A DNA stretch of 64,000 nt from Alkalimonas amylolytica (GCF_900107845.1 NZ_FNRM01000007.1:124001-188000); one strand, 5' to 3'; positions 1-10,785 are shown, numbered from the stretch's first letter. A program made the numbers and translations. The notes: generated from the sequence alone by a model not told the origin.

Positions 1-1135
<1,135 letters not shown>

Positions 1136-1136
<1 letters not shown>

Positions 1137-1927
1137 CAGAGGCTGACTCCTGTGCGGTTTAATAACTGCAGGCTATTTAGCCGGCACTGCTCTTGCACCT
1201 GCTGCAAAGGCACGCCTTTTAGCCTAGCCAGTTGCTCTGCAATGGCTGGTAAATAGGCCGGCTCATTGCGCCGGCTTTTGGGCTTTGGTGCCAGATTACG
1301 TGGTAGCAGGTAAGGCGCATCGGTTTCCAGGCAGATCCGATCCAAGGGTAGGAAATGCAAAGCGGCAACCAGCTCCTGATTACGACGCTCGTCACAGAGC
1401 CAGCCAGTGATGCCAATGTAGAGCCCTAAATCCAGATAGGCTTTCAGCTGCTCGGTGTTGCCGGTAAAACAATGGGCAATGCCATGCTGGATCTGGTGTT
1501 CTTGCAGCAAGTCGTATTGTTGGTGAAATGCATCGCGCTCATGCAGGTAAACCGGTAATTGCAGCTCTTTTGCCAGCGACAATTGCTCAGAGAAAACCTT
1601 AAGTTGGCCCGCTTCCGAAGAAAAGTTGCGGTTAAAATCGAGCCCACACTCCCCGACAGCAACAATGGTATGGTCTTTCGCCAACTGACGTAACTGTTGT
1701 TGCCAACCTTCGCTGACCTGATCGGCCTGATGGGGATGTACGCCAGCTGTACTGAAGCAGACGGGATGTTGTTGACACCAGGCGATGTTCTGCTGCGCTT
1801 CCCTCAGATCCGAGGCAATCAGCAGCCAATGTTCAACCCCGGCAGCCTGAGCACGCTTTAGCAGCTCAGCCCGATCGTGATCAAACTGCGAGCTAAAGAG
1901 ATTCACGCCCAGATCAAACCAAGCCAT
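1136..1927 (-). CDS. tatD: TatD family metal-dependent DNase
   Basis: This is a 263-residue TIM-barrel amidohydrolase-fold nuclease. The N-terminus FDLGVNLFSSQF matches TatD proper rather than its paralogues YcfH and YjjV. Conserved motifs are AGVHPHQA (61-68), GECGLDF with E93, the metal-binding H129 in YLHERDA, H152 in HCFTGN, and D203 in LETDAPYLLPR. E. coli TatD is linked to the tat operon and to DNA repair and quality control, but is not needed for export itself. The gene follows the post-tatC periplasmic protein by 3 bases and overlaps the GGDEF gene by one base. Confidence 0.93.
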
Positions 1928-1930
1928 CGG

Positions 1931-2476
1931 TTACTCTATCCTGCGCACACGGGTCGAGCGGTTGCTGTTATCGTTGCTAAGCACAAAAGAACCCAGCATC
2001 GCTCTGCGAATGTAATGAGTTTGGCCTACCTCGATCGGGTAATACTCAGCCGAGCTTTGCCGCCAAACCTGGCCATTGTCAAAATGCACAACAAGGTGCT
2101 GACGGGCATCTTTGTCTACCTTGGTGACGGTAGCGTAAATCCGGTCCAGCTGTTCGGTTGGTCGCTGGGCCGTTTTACCAAAGCCAGCCTCAGCAGCCTC
2201 GGCGACTGCTGGTGGCTCAGGTTGGCGCTCAGAACGACGCTCTGCGGCTGCAGCAGCTTGACGCTCTGTACCTTGTTCGGTTGCCCGCTGTCTGCCGACA
2301 GCTTCTGTACTGCTTGCTGTGGCCAGTTGGTCATAACAATGCAGCCGCTCAGTGGCATTTTGCTGTTGCAGGCACTGTTGCAAAGCAGCCCTTAGGGTTG
2401 ACTCCGAAGCCTGCAGCGGCAGTGTCCATAGCAATGGTAGCAAAAGGCTCAGCCAGCGAAGAGACTTAACTTTCAT
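1931..2476 (-). CDS. Periplasmic protein of unknown function, downstream of tatC
   Basis: This is a 181-residue protein with a clear signal peptide ([20 protein letters not shown], cleavage near QASES). The mature N-terminus has a C(x)nRLxCYDQLA motif of the kind seen in periplasmic proteins such as TagO/VasI. A low-complexity alanine, glutamate and arginine-rich linker follows (about residues 60-100), then a compact beta-rich C-terminal domain beginning IYATVTKV and ending STRVRRIE. An in-frame start further upstream would bury the signal sequence, so the ATG at 2476 is chosen; it overlaps the end of tatC by 11 bases. Its place between tatC and tatD suggests coexpression with the Tat export machinery. 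I do not recognise a function. Confidence 0.8.
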   Translation of the reverse strand: MKVKSLRWLSLLLPLLWTLPLQASESTLRAALQQCLQQQNATERLHCYDQLATASSTEAVGRQRATEQGTERQAAAAAERRSERQPEPPAVAEAAEAGFGKTAQRPTEQLDRIYATVTKVDKDARQHLVVHFDNGQVWRQSSAEYYPIEVGQTHYIRRAMLGSFVLSNDNSNRSTRVRRIE

Positions 2477-3233
2477 CCTTGACCTCCGGGTCAGTGTCGG
2501 TTTGCAGTTGGTCTTTGGGCTGGTAAAAGCGACCCAGCAATAAACCACATTCAAACAGGATCCACATTGGGATCGCCAGTAACGTTTGTGAAATGACATC
2601 CGGTGGTGTCAGCAGCATGCCGGCAATAAAGGCACCAACTACAATGTAAGGGCGCTTTGCAGCCAGAGCTTGCGGAGTGGTGGTACCTGACCAAATCAGC
2701 AGTAAGATCACCACCGGGATTTCAAAGGCAATACCAAAAGCGAAGAACAACTTCAGCACAAAGTTCAGATAACTGCTGATATCGGTAGCGATGGTGATGC
2801 TTTCCGGCGCGTAGTTGCTAAAAAAAGCAAACACAATCGGAAACACCACATAATAAGCAAAAGCAATCCCAGCGTAAAACAACAAGGTACTGGAGATGAC
2901 TAAAGGTGCAACCAGGCGACGCTCTCGTTGGTACAAAGCCGGGGCAATAAACTGCCAGAACTGGAATAGAATATAGGGAATGGCGAGTGCGATGGCGACC
3001 ATAAAAGTCAGCTTGAAAGGAGCGAAAAAAGGCGACGCCACATCAGTGGCAATCATGCTGCTGCCTTCTGGCATGGTGGCAATTAATGGCATGGCCAGTA
3101 GTTCATACAAATCGGTGGCAAAGTAAGCCAGGCAGGCAAAAACCACCAGTACAGCAATAATGCAGCGTAATAGTCGGTTACGCAGCTCGACCAAATGCCC
3201 CAACAAGCTGTCAGGTTCCGCTTGAATCGTCAT
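2466..3233 (-). CDS. tatC: Sec-independent protein translocase subunit TatC
   Basis: TatC is the inner-membrane receptor that binds twin-arginine signal peptides together with TatB. The 255-residue protein has six hydrophobic segments and the conserved opening [14 protein letters not shown], followed by [29 protein letters not shown] and [10 protein letters not shown]. The start at 3233 (MTIQAEPD) is preferred because it places the conserved HLVELRNR motif close to the N-terminus. It overlaps the tatB end by 23 bases. A longer in-frame form would add 31 non-conserved residues. Confidence 0.96.
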   Translation of the reverse strand: MTIQAEPDSLLGHLVELRNRLLRCIIAVLVVFACLAYFATDLYELLAMPLIATMPEGSSMIATDVASPFFAPFKLTFMVAIALAIPYILFQFWQFIAPALYQRERRLVAPLVISSTLLFYAGIAFAYYVVFPIVFAFFSNYAPESITIATDISSYLNFVLKLFFAFGIAFEIPVVILLLIWSGTTTPQALAAKRPYIVVGAFIAGMLLTPPDVISQTLLAIPMWILFECGLLLGRFYQPKDQLQTDTDPEVKDES

Positions 3234-3543
3234 GATGCTTGGCTGTGTTCTCTGTTGGGGCAGTGCTGGCTTTATTGACATCTTCGGCAGCTTTCTTGAG
3301 TTCAGCGACCGCTGCTTTTTCATCATCCGTCAAATCAAGAAAGCCCTTTTGCTCTGCCTGTTTTAGTTTTTGGTGCAGTTCATGCACGCGCAGGTTATCG
3401 TTTAGTTCAGCCTGCATCTGCTGACCAAACTGTTTGACCGAGTTGACAGTGCGCATGACTGAGCGAATGGCCCCGGGCAGCCGCTCGGGGCCGAGCACCA
3501 GCAAGGCAACCACCCCAATGACAAGTAGCTCCCAGAAACCCAT
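3211..3543 (-). CDS. tatB: Sec-independent protein translocase subunit TatB
   Basis: This 110-residue protein has a single N-terminal membrane helix (about residues 3-20) followed by the [12 protein letters not shown] motif that distinguishes TatB from TatA. An amphipathic helix and a charged, disordered tail complete it. TatB pairs with TatC to recognise folded cargo with twin-arginine signals. The ATG abuts the tatA stop codon directly, with no spacer. Confidence 0.95.
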   Translation of the reverse strand: MGFWELLVIGVVALLVLGPERLPGAIRSVMRTVNSVKQFGQQMQAELNDNLRVHELHQKLKQAEQKGFLDLTDDEKAAVAELKKAAEDVNKASTAPTENTAKHHDDSSGT

Positions 3544-3780
3544 TTAGTTTTTTTCGCGTTCTTTGGTTTTTTCAGTGTCCGTCTGTTCACGCTCCGACGG
3601 CTTATTGAGCTGTTCCGGCTCTTCCTTGTTAGTTTCATCATCTTTCACAGAGTTACGAAAGCCTTTGATGGCCGAACCGAGATCAGAGCCAATGCCACGT
3701 AATTTTTTGGTACCAAACAGCAATACGATGATTGCCAGCACAATCAATAATTGCCAGATACTAATGCCACCAAATCCCAT
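3544..3780 (-). CDS. tatA: Sec-independent protein translocase subunit TatA
   Basis: TatA forms the size-variable pore or membrane-thinning patch of the Tat system. The 78-residue protein begins [15 protein letters not shown], has one membrane helix, then the [20 protein letters not shown] hinge and amphipathic helix, and a lysine/glutamate-rich tail. An AGGA ribosome-binding site lies 7 bases before the ATG. It follows ubiB by 34 bases and is part of the ubiE to hemB run. Confidence 0.96.
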   Translation of the reverse strand: MGFGGISIWQLLIVLAIIVLLFGTKKLRGIGSDLGSAIKGFRNSVKDDETNKEEPEQLNKPSEREQTDTEKTKEREKN

Positions 3781-3814
3781 ATCAATGTCCTTTTACACCA
3801 AGAAACAGTTCAGG

Positions 3815-5443
3815 TTACGACCATACTGCTTTCGCAGCAAAAAATAAAGCGCCAGTTGCTGCCAATGCGGTAGTGAGCAGGCTGCCAGTGCTTAGCAGTA
3901 TGCAGCTGGCTATCAGCAGAGAGCCGGCCGCTATGGTCGCCAGCAAGCGACTTTGATGCTGCTGTCGTTGTTGCAGTTGTTGTGCCATCAGTTCGGTCAT
4001 GGCTTGTTGCTGTTTTGGCAGTTGCTCTAAGGTTCGGTGCAGCAGAGTTGGCATCTGCGGCAACTTTTCTGCCCAGAAGGGCGCATTTTCTTTCAGTTGC
4101 CGCCAAAGCGCTGGTAAGCCGATTTGTTGTTGCAACCAGTTTTCCAGGAAAGGCTTGGCCGTTTTCCACAGATCAAGTTGCGGGTAGAGCTGCCGGCCCA
4201 GGCCTTCAATGTACAGCAGGGTTTTTTGCAGCAGCACTAACTGTGGTTGCACCTGCATATTAAAGCGACGGGCGGTACTAAACAGGTTTAGTAGTACATG
4301 GCCAAAGGAGATATCGGCCAATGGCTTTTGAAAGATGGGTTCACAGACGGTGCGAATAGCACTTTCGAATTCTTCCACATTGGTATCAGCGGGTACCCAA
4401 CCTGAGTCCAGGTGCAGCTGGGCAACTTTGCGGTAATCGCGATTAAAAAAAGCGACAAAGTTTTCTGCCAGGTAGCGTTTGTCTTCACTATTGAGCGTGC
4501 CAACGATACCACAATCGATGCCGATGTATTTGGGGTTCTCCGGGTGCTCGCGTGAGACAAAAATATTGCCTGGATGCATATCAGCATGAAAAAAGCTGTC
4601 GCGAAACACCTGGGTAAAAAATACCTCGACGCCGCGTTTGGCCAACAACTCCATATCGGTGCCTTGAGCTTGAAGTGCTGCAATATCGGAAACTGGAATA
4701 CCATAGATGCGCTCCATCACCATCACATTGCTACGGCAATCATCACTGTAGACATAGGGGATATACAGCGAGTCGGAGTCCATAAAGTTGCGGCGCAGTT
4801 GAATGGCATTGGCGGCTTCACGTTGTAAGTCCAGTTCATCAAGGATGGTTTTGCGGTACTCAGCGACCACCTCGCGTGGCCGCAAACGTTTGCCATCTGG
4901 AAAAAAACGCGCGGCTGCTTCGGCGGCGGTTTCCATCAGCGATAAATCGGCCAGGATCTGCTTGCGAATGCCCGGGCGAATGACTTTCACGACCACATCG
5001 GCATCCGGGCCATCCGCTTGCTTCATTTTCGCAGCATGCACCTGAGCAATCGAGGCTGAAGCGAGTGGCTGCAGCGAGAAATCGCTGAATTTATCGTGAA
5101 TCTGCTGCAGCCCCATGGCCCGCTCAATCAAAGACTGAGCTTGCTCGCCAGGAAAAGGCGCGACTTTATCCTGCAGCTTGGCCAGCTCGTCTGCCCACTC
5201 GGCGGGCAGCAGATCACGACGGGTAGAGAGCATTTGTCCAAGTTTAATCCATACCGGCCCAAGGCTTTGTAAAGCCAGTCGCAGTCGGACCCCCTGGGGT
5301 GCTTTCGGATGCTGATTACGCAGCCAAAAAGCACTTTTACGCAGCAGTCGCATGTACCAGGGGCGGTGCTTGATAGGTACCAGCTCATCCAGCCCATATT
5401 GCAATAAGGTTTTTTGGATTTGATAAAACCGACCGATGCGCAT
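3815..5443 (-). CDS. ubiB: Ubiquinone biosynthesis accessory protein UbiB (ADCK/ABC1 atypical kinase family)
   Basis: This 542-residue protein belongs to the protein-kinase-like UbiB family, which uses ATPase activity to help deliver or extract coenzyme Q intermediates at the membrane. The family KxGQ signature is KLGQ at residues 67-70 in [13 protein letters not shown]. Also visible are the alanine-rich nucleotide loop [11 protein letters not shown], the lysine in [19 protein letters not shown] and the metal-binding IGIDCGIVG. Two C-terminal hydrophobic helices (about 495-540) anchor it to the inner membrane. ubiJ ends 3 bases upstream, giving the conserved ubiE-ubiJ-ubiB order. Confidence 0.96.
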   Translation of the reverse strand: MRIGRFYQIQKTLLQYGLDELVPIKHRPWYMRLLRKSAFWLRNQHPKAPQGVRLRLALQSLGPVWIKLGQMLSTRRDLLPAEWADELAKLQDKVAPFPGEQAQSLIERAMGLQQIHDKFSDFSLQPLASASIAQVHAAKMKQADGPDADVVVKVIRPGIRKQILADLSLMETAAEAAARFFPDGKRLRPREVVAEYRKTILDELDLQREAANAIQLRRNFMDSDSLYIPYVYSDDCRSNVMVMERIYGIPVSDIAALQAQGTDMELLAKRGVEVFFTQVFRDSFFHADMHPGNIFVSREHPENPKYIGIDCGIVGTLNSEDKRYLAENFVAFFNRDYRKVAQLHLDSGWVPADTNVEEFESAIRTVCEPIFQKPLADISFGHVLLNLFSTARRFNMQVQPQLVLLQKTLLYIEGLGRQLYPQLDLWKTAKPFLENWLQQQIGLPALWRQLKENAPFWAEKLPQMPTLLHRTLEQLPKQQQAMTELMAQQLQQRQQHQSRLLATIAAGSLLIASCILLSTGSLLTTALAATGALFFAAKAVWS

Positions 5444-5446
5444 CGG

Positions 5447-6052
5447 TTACTCCTGCCATGGTTTTAGTTGATGCTGCAATCGCTCCAGCCGGGCATGCAG
5501 CTGGCTTACTTCGGCACTGAACTGCTCCACTTCCAAACGATTTGGCGTCAGCTGCAGTTCATCCTGCGCCAACTCCAAACTCATCTGCTGCAGAGCTTGC
5601 TGCTTTTGCTGGATGAATGTTGTTAGCTGTTGCAGCAGTCGATTTAATTTATGCGTCAGACCATCGCCAAGATACTGAGCAGTCCTCACTTGCCAATCCG
5701 GTTGCAGCTGCTGAAAAAAACTGCTGAATTGCTGCGCTACCTGAATATCACCATCAATCTGCACTGCATCTTTTTTAAGCAAGTGGGTCAGCTGGTTGGG
5801 ATCGCGCAACTGCTTCAGGCTGGTCAGATCGGCACGGATGGCACAATCTACAGCTTCATCATGCAGGTTAAGCAGCAGGCTATTTGGTGTGGCGGTTAAC
5901 ACCAGCCGCCAGTCGAACTCGCTGAGCTGAAACGCCAATTGCCGGCCTGCCAATCGCTGCAATCTGGCCGCAGCCGCCGGATCCATTGCAATGATTTCAG
6001 CCAAAGCTTTTTCAGCCAAACCACAGAGCAATTGGGGGGCCAGCTGCAGCAT
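5447..6052 (-). CDS. ubiJ: Ubiquinone biosynthesis accessory factor UbiJ (SCP2 domain)
   Basis: This 201-residue protein is placed by both sequence and position between ubiE and ubiB. The first two thirds form an SCP2-like lipid-binding domain (about residues 15-115) thought to hold hydrophobic ubiquinone intermediates in the soluble Ubi complex with UbiK. The last 50 residues are a leucine/glutamine-rich coiled coil. The start overlaps the ubiE stop by one base (TGATG). Sequence conservation of this family is weak, so synteny is a large part of the assignment. Confidence 0.88.
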   Translation of the reverse strand: MLQLAPQLLCGLAEKALAEIIAMDPAAAARLQRLAGRQLAFQLSEFDWRLVLTATPNSLLLNLHDEAVDCAIRADLTSLKQLRDPNQLTHLLKKDAVQIDGDIQVAQQFSSFFQQLQPDWQVRTAQYLGDGLTHKLNRLLQQLTTFIQQKQQALQQMSLELAQDELQLTPNRLEVEQFSAEVSQLHARLERLQHQLKPWQE

Positions 6053-6807
6053 CAGAATTTGTAGCCCCGGTGCAGGGCGACGATGCCGCCTGTAAGATTA
6101 TGGTAACTGACTTCGGCAAAACCGACCTGTTCCATCATCTGCTGCAGGGTTTCCTGATCCGGGTGCATCCGGATGGACTCGGCCAGGTACTGATAGCTGT
6201 CGGCGTCACCAGCAACCAACTGGCCCATTTTAGGCAGTAGATTGAACGAGTAAAAATCGTAGGCTTTGTTCAGCAATTCGGATTGAGGTTTTGAAAACTC
6301 CAGCACCAGCAAGCGGCCACCAGGCTTCAGTACCCGGAACATCGAAGCCAGGGCAGCATCTTTGTTGGTGACATTGCGCAGGCCAAAGGCGATGGTAATG
6401 ATATCAAAGCTATTATCAGCAAAGGGGAGAGCTTCGGCGTTGGCTTGCACGTACTCAATGTTATCTACCAGACCTTGATCGCGGAGTTTATCGCGCCCAA
6501 CGGTCAGCATGGAAGCATTGATATCAGCCAGTACCACTTTGCCCGTTGGGCCAACCCGCCTGGAGAACAAGGCGGTAAGATCGCCAGTACCACCAGCCAG
6601 ATCCAGTACCTTTTGCCCAGAACGAACCGCACTGCAGTCGATGGTGAAACGCTTCCAAAGACGGTGAATGCCAAAAGACATCAAATCGTTCATCACATCG
6701 TACTTGGCGGCTACTGAGTGAAATACGTTGGCTACCAGCGAGACCTTGTCGTCTTCTGCCACGGTTTTATAGCCAAAGTGCGTGGTTTTCGAGTTGCTGT
6801 CGGACAT
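6052..6807 (-). CDS. ubiE: Ubiquinone/menaquinone biosynthesis C-methyltransferase UbiE
   Basis: UbiE is the SAM-dependent methyltransferase that methylates the quinone ring carbon in both ubiquinone and menaquinone synthesis. The 251-residue protein starts [14 protein letters not shown] and contains [18 protein letters not shown], the SAM-binding motif [10 protein letters not shown] (67-76), [10 protein letters not shown] and the C-terminal [12 protein letters not shown], all diagnostic of UbiE. It is the first gene of the ten-gene run on this strand. The 92 bases before it must hold the operon promoter, though I cannot pick a convincing -35/-10 pair. Confidence 0.97.
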   Translation of the reverse strand: MSDSNSKTTHFGYKTVAEDDKVSLVANVFHSVAAKYDVMNDLMSFGIHRLWKRFTIDCSAVRSGQKVLDLAGGTGDLTALFSRRVGPTGKVVLADINASMLTVGRDKLRDQGLVDNIEYVQANAEALPFADNSFDIITIAFGLRNVTNKDAALASMFRVLKPGGRLLVLEFSKPQSELLNKAYDFYSFNLLPKMGQLVAGDADSYQYLAESIRMHPDQETLQQMMEQVGFAEVSYHNLTGGIVALHRGYKF

Positions 6808-6840
6808 GTCAGAGCCTTGCAGATAAATTCAGCCGCTAGT

Positions 6841-6866
6841 GTAAAAGATCTGGCGGCAAGACGCCA
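6841..6866 (-). terminator. Weak candidate terminator between the GGDEF gene and ubiE
   Basis: Read on the minus strand, a 5-bp stem TGGCG/CGCCA with a 6-base loop is followed after four bases by TTTT. It could end the transcript of the 6900-7913 gene before ubiE. The stem is short, so this is tentative. Confidence 0.35.
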
Positions 6867-6899
6867 TCGGATCCGCGTCCCTTGCCGACAACCATGTTG

Positions 6900-7913
6900 T
6901 TACAACATAGCTTCGGTAGCGACCTGATTACGGCCACGGTGTTTGGCAATTTGCAGGATTTGGCTGGTTCTGGCTAAAAACTGTTGCCAGTTTTCTTTCG
7001 CCTGATACAAGGACACCCCGAGCGAGATGGTTACTTTGGGCAGGGTTTTTTTGCTGCGAGATGACACAAAACGTAACTTCTCCACGCCTTTACGCACTTG
7101 TTCCGCAATTTCGCCAGCGGTACGTAAGTCGACATCCGGCAGCAGAATCAAAAACTCTTCGCCACCGGCTCGAACTGGCAGGCCACTGTCTTGCACATAG
7201 CTGCGTACCTTGCGGGCGACTTTACTTAAAATAACATCGCCAATGGTATCGCCATAGTCCTGATTGAATTGACGAAAGTGATCCAAATCGACGGCAATTG
7301 CTGCAATTTGTCGCTCTGGTTGTTCGGTGAGCCAGAGTTCCAGGTGCTCCTGCATTGCCAATCGATTGTACAGGCCGGTTAGCGGATCCAACAACCGCAG
7401 TTGTTTCATTTCTTTTAGTTCGGTACGAAGTTGGTGGCTTTGTTGATTGGCCAAATCCAGTTGTTGGTTCAATTGCAGGTGGCAGCGTCGAACTTTCTCA
7501 GTAGCCTCGATCAGCTGCATCATATTAAGTTTCAATGCAGGGTCGCTGTTACTAAGCTCGGGCAATTGATGATCCAGCAGTTCCAGGTAATCACTGGTGG
7601 CTTCATGGGCCAGATCGGTGCAACCAGATAAACGGGTGACCATGGTACTGACCCGTTGGACCAATTGTTCGTTTTGTTGATGAGACTTTTCGATCCAGTG
7701 GCTGTAGAGTTCTGCCATAATGAAGTCATCGAATGGCAGCTTAGCGGAAACGCGTTGCTCAATCGCCTGACATAGACCAGCATTTTGGCCACTGCTGTAC
7801 TCATAGCTGACGGTATAATTGACCGGGTGAGGCGCTAGATTGTGCCTTAACAGGAAAGCCGCCGCCTGAGACGATTTTTCTCGTGCCAGTGCAACCGGGT
7901 CATTATACATCAT
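6900..7913 (-). CDS. Cytosolic diguanylate cyclase (GGDEF)
   Basis: This is a 337-residue soluble protein. An all-helical N-terminal region (about 1-165) begins YNDPVALAREKSSQAAAFL and carries a glutamine/leucine-rich coiled coil at about 135-172. The GGDEF domain follows (about 173-337) with DPLTGLYNR, the metal-binding VDLDHFRQFN and the active-site loop RAGGEEF (GGEEF at 250-254). The position of the RxxD inhibitory site reads QDSG, so product feedback is probably lost, unlike the GGDEF protein at 363-1136. The N-terminal region resembles helical sensor domains of other GGDEF proteins, but I cannot name its signal. The gene is divergent from the DUF885 gene. Confidence 0.9.
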   Translation of the reverse strand: MMYNDPVALAREKSSQAAAFLLRHNLAPHPVNYTVSYEYSSGQNAGLCQAIEQRVSAKLPFDDFIMAELYSHWIEKSHQQNEQLVQRVSTMVTRLSGCTDLAHEATSDYLELLDHQLPELSNSDPALKLNMMQLIEATEKVRRCHLQLNQQLDLANQQSHQLRTELKEMKQLRLLDPLTGLYNRLAMQEHLELWLTEQPERQIAAIAVDLDHFRQFNQDYGDTIGDVILSKVARKVRSYVQDSGLPVRAGGEEFLILLPDVDLRTAGEIAEQVRKGVEKLRFVSSRSKKTLPKVTISLGVSLYQAKENWQQFLARTSQILQIAKHRGRNQVATEAML

Positions 7914-8221
7914 GACAAGGTAAACTCCGTTTGATACTACGTGAAATCGAGCGCAGCAATGATACAGCGATGACTACGCGACTTGTTGTTTTGCTTGGCA
8001 AAGCAATCGTATCGCTTGTAATTTCCCATAACATAACGACTTCCACAGCGTTAGCCAAGTGTTTTTTAACATTTCATCGCATTCTTGCCGGCAAAGTGAA
8101 CTTTGTACAGGAAACCTTGGCTTAAATGCGTTTAACGGTCCGTTGCAAGCGTCGGCAGAGACTGGATTTGAGATGAGATCTGGGTAGAATTCATTTACAA
8201 ACAAGAAACAGAGGGTACACC
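7914..8221. other. Divergent intergenic region (308 bases)
   Basis: This gap separates two divergent genes and must hold both promoters. It contains a small hairpin (TTGCTT-GGCA-AAGCAA, 7991-8006). A TAGAAT -10-like hexamer at 8185-8190 lacks a good -35. An AGAGGG ribosome-binding site precedes the ATG at 8222. An apparent short reading frame at 7931-8125 has no ribosome-binding site or recognisable sequence and is not taken as a gene. Confidence 0.5.
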
Positions 8222-9961
8222 ATGCGAGTAATGCTTTTAGCGGCCTCAGTGGCGTTGATGCTTGGCTGCGCCAGCCAGACAACGGCACCGGTCATGACAG
8301 ATCAAGCCTTTAGCATCTTTGCAACCGATTTATGGCAAGCAGAGCAAGAGCGTAGCCGTCAGCAGCCAGGCCAATTGGCGGATTTATCGGCAGAGCGATT
8401 GGCTGAACTGGCCGCCGAACGCCGTAACTGGTTGCAGCAGTTGGATGCGATGGAGCTCTCTACACTCTCCGAGCAGAATCAAATTAATCACGCGATTTTG
8501 CGTTATCGCCTGGCCAACAGTTATGATCAGTATCGTTTTGGCGCGCACCGGATGCCGTTAACGGCAGAGTCTGGCTTTCACAACAGCCTGGCATTTATGG
8601 CGCAACGGGGTGGGTTCAGGCAGCAGAGTGATTTTGACAATTACCTGAGTCAGCTGGCACAAATGCCACGTTACTTCGAGCAGCAGATGCAGTGGATGCG
8701 TCAGGGCCTGGCCGATGGCATGACTCAGCCTCAGGCTGTGCTGGCAGGCTTTGAGCAAAGTATCAGTGCCTATGTGACCCAACTGCCTGAGCAAAATGTG
8801 TTTTATACCCCTTTCCGCCGTAAGCCTGACAGCATTTCTGATGCCGATTGGCAGCAGTTAACCGAGCGCGCTAAAACGTTGATCAACGAAGCAGTTAACC
8901 CAAGCTATCAGGCATTTTATGACTTTTTTGTCAGCGAGTATTATCCTAATGCCCGTCAAAGCATTGGTGCCAGTGAGTTACCTGATGGCCGTGCTTACTA
9001 TCAGAACCGACTGGAGTATTACACCACGCTGCAAATGACACCTGCGGAAATTCATCAGATTGGTTTGGATGAAGTTGCCCGCATCCGGGCCGAAATGCAG
9101 CAGGTGATAGATGACTTGGGTTTTGAAGGTAGCTTTGCTGATTTCGTTAATTACTTGCGCACTGACCCGAAGTTTTATGCCGAAACGCCGGAGCAGCTGA
9201 TGCGCTATGCCGCCTACTTATCAAAAAAAGCCGATGCTGCCTTACCCCGCTTTTTCTTACGTGAAACCTTACCAAGAACGCCTTACGGTGTGGCGCCAGT
9301 TCCAGATGAAATTGCGCCTAAATACACCACAGGTCGTTATTTAAGCGCCAATACCGATCGTGATGCCGGTTATTACTGGGTGAATACCTATGCGCTCAAT
9401 CGCCGGCCTTTGTATGAAATGGAAGCCCTGACGTTGCATGAAGCGGTACCAGGCCACCACTTGCAAATTGCATTGTCGCAGGAGATGGCGCAATTGCCGG
9501 ACTACCGTCGCAGCTTCTATACTTCGGCCTTTGGTGAAGGCTGGGGCTTGTATGCCGAGTACCTTGGGTTGGAGATGGGCTTTTACCAGAATCCATACGA
9601 CAACTTCGGACGTCTGTCTTTTGAAATGTGGCGGGCGGTGCGACTGGTGGTAGATACCGGATTGCATGCCAAAGGTTGGAGCCGGCAAGAGGCCATCGAT
9701 TTTCTGGCCAGCAACAGTGCGCTATCCATGCATAACGTCGTGACTGAAATCGATCGTTACATTAGCTGGCCAGGTCAGGCGCTATCGTACAAGCTGGGTG
9801 AGCTGACCATCCGCCGACTGCGCCAGGAGGCAGAGCAAGCTCTGGGTGAGGACTTCGATGTACGCGAGTTTCACCACCAGGCGCTTAAAAACGGCAGTGT
9901 ACCGTTGCAGGTCCTGGAGCAACAAATTCGCCAGTACATTGCGGAAAAAAGGAACTCATAG
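8222..9961 (+). CDS. DUF885 family lipoprotein (putative zinc peptidase)
   Basis: This 579-residue protein starts with a lipoprotein signal (MRVMLLAASVALMLGC, lipidated Cys16). It matches the DUF885 family, large helical proteins whose catalytic-looking core is HEAxPGHHxQ. Here that motif is HEAVPGHHLQIAL (His406 to His413), followed by the family FGEGWGLYAEYLG motif that would supply a glutamate ligand. The architecture resembles zinc carboxypeptidases or oligopeptidases, but the substrate is unknown. The lipobox predicts anchoring in a periplasmic-facing membrane leaflet. The gene stands alone, with a strong hairpin terminator after its stop. Confidence 0.88.
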   Translation: MRVMLLAASVALMLGCASQTTAPVMTDQAFSIFATDLWQAEQERSRQQPGQLADLSAERLAELAAERRNWLQQLDAMELSTLSEQNQINHAILRYRLANSYDQYRFGAHRMPLTAESGFHNSLAFMAQRGGFRQQSDFDNYLSQLAQMPRYFEQQMQWMRQGLADGMTQPQAVLAGFEQSISAYVTQLPEQNVFYTPFRRKPDSISDADWQQLTERAKTLINEAVNPSYQAFYDFFVSEYYPNARQSIGASELPDGRAYYQNRLEYYTTLQMTPAEIHQIGLDEVARIRAEMQQVIDDLGFEGSFADFVNYLRTDPKFYAETPEQLMRYAAYLSKKADAALPRFFLRETLPRTPYGVAPVPDEIAPKYTTGRYLSANTDRDAGYYWVNTYALNRRPLYEMEALTLHEAVPGHHLQIALSQEMAQLPDYRRSFYTSAFGEGWGLYAEYLGLEMGFYQNPYDNFGRLSFEMWRAVRLVVDTGLHAKGWSRQEAIDFLASNSALSMHNVVTEIDRYISWPGQALSYKLGELTIRRLRQEAEQALGEDFDVREFHHQALKNGSVPLQVLEQQIRQYIAEKRNS

Positions 9962-9983
9962 TGGTGCTTTTTCGCACCGGCTA

Positions 9984-10016
9984 ACAAAAAAACAGCAGTC
10001 ACGGCTGCTGTTTTTT
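9984..10016. terminator. Bidirectional rho-independent terminator
   Basis: An 8-bp perfect stem AACAGCAG/CTGCTGTT (9991-9998 and 10005-10012) is flanked by an A run on the left and a T run on the right, so it can end transcription from both sides. It separates the DUF885 gene from the convergent 79-codon gene. A smaller hairpin (GGTGC/GCACC, 9963-9978) lies just upstream. Confidence 0.85.
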
Positions 10017-10031
10017 GGATCGATTGCTTGG

Positions 10032-10271
10032 TTAATGCCGGACGGTGATTTTCGGCTCAGTGTCGATTTCACCATCCTGATCGATGGCTGCGACCCGGGT
10101 GCCGGCTAATAAAATAGCAAGATTGCCCGTGGTAGAATGCCGGACAAAGGCAAGTTCATAACCATACCGTTGCAACTCGGCTACCGAGAATTTTTGGGCC
10201 AGATTCAGCTCATCCCAGATTTGTTGCATCTCCCTGCTCGACTGGCGCCTTTCAATAAGTGCTGCTTGCAT
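10032..10271 (-). CDS. Small conserved-looking protein, 79 residues, next to the EVE-domain gene
   Basis: This short soluble protein begins MQAALIERRQSSREMQQIW and ends EIDTEPKITVRH. It looks like a small alpha/beta fold: a charged helix followed by strands (AILLAGTRVAAIDQDG). There is no signal peptide or membrane segment. The gene starts 37 bases after the EVE-domain gene on the same strand and ends against a bidirectional terminator, so the two are probably cotranscribed. I do not recognise the family; the operon context and bounded position are the main support for it being real. Confidence 0.6.
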   Translation of the reverse strand: MQAALIERRQSSREMQQIWDELNLAQKFSVAELQRYGYELAFVRHSTTGNLAILLAGTRVAAIDQDGEIDTEPKITVRH

Positions 10272-10308
10272 AGTAAAACACCCTATCTTCAGTTGCGTCG
10301 AAAAAGAT

Positions 10309-10785
10309 TCAGTCCTGATTGGACAATGCGGTCAGGCTGAGAATAGTACACCATTCATCATCTGTCACGGGCATGACCGACAAGCGGTTGCCTTTTCTGA
10401 CCAGTGGCATCTGATTGAGTGTACCTATTTTTTTAAGTTTGTCTAGCGTTAAAATCAAGTCAAATTTTTGTTCAAACTTTACATCAACTGCTATCCAGCG
10501 TGGTGCCGCTGGATTGGATTTAGCATCAAAATAGCTGCTGTTCGGTTGAAACTGGGTGGGATCCGGATAAGCTGCTTTCGTGATCCGGGCAATACCGGCA
10601 ATACCTGGTGGTTTACAACTGGAATGATAAATAAAGACTTTATCGCCCAGTTGCACCTGATCGCGTAAAAAATTACGTGCTTGGTAATTACGCACCCCAT
10701 CCCAAAGAAAATTACGCTCAGGTTCCACTGCCAGATCATCAATACTAAGTTCATCCGGTTCGGTTTTAAACAACCAATAGGCCAT
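10309..10785 (-). CDS. EVE domain-containing protein
   Basis: This 158-residue protein is a complete stand-alone EVE domain of the PUA-like/YTH-related fold, which recognises modified bases in nucleic acids. Diagnostic segments are MAYWLFKTEPDELSIDDL, the aromatic WDGVRNYQARNFLRD, GDKVFIYHSSCKPPGIAGIA and PRWIAVDVKFEQKF. Stand-alone bacterial EVE proteins resemble human THYN1 and have been linked to sensing modified DNA or RNA. No restriction gene is adjacent. It is divergent from tesB and precedes the small gene at 10032-10271. Confidence 0.92.
   Translation of the reverse strand: MAYWLFKTEPDELSIDDLAVEPERNFLWDGVRNYQARNFLRDQVQLGDKVFIYHSSCKPPGIAGIARITKAAYPDPTQFQPNSSYFDAKSNPAAPRWIAVDVKFEQKFDLILTLDKLKKIGTLNQMPLVRKGNRLSVMPVTDDEWCTILSLTALSNQD

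Noticed and set aside
7931-8125. 64-codon reading frame in the divergent gap
   Set aside because: No ribosome-binding site or recognisable sequence, and it fills the region needed for promoters.
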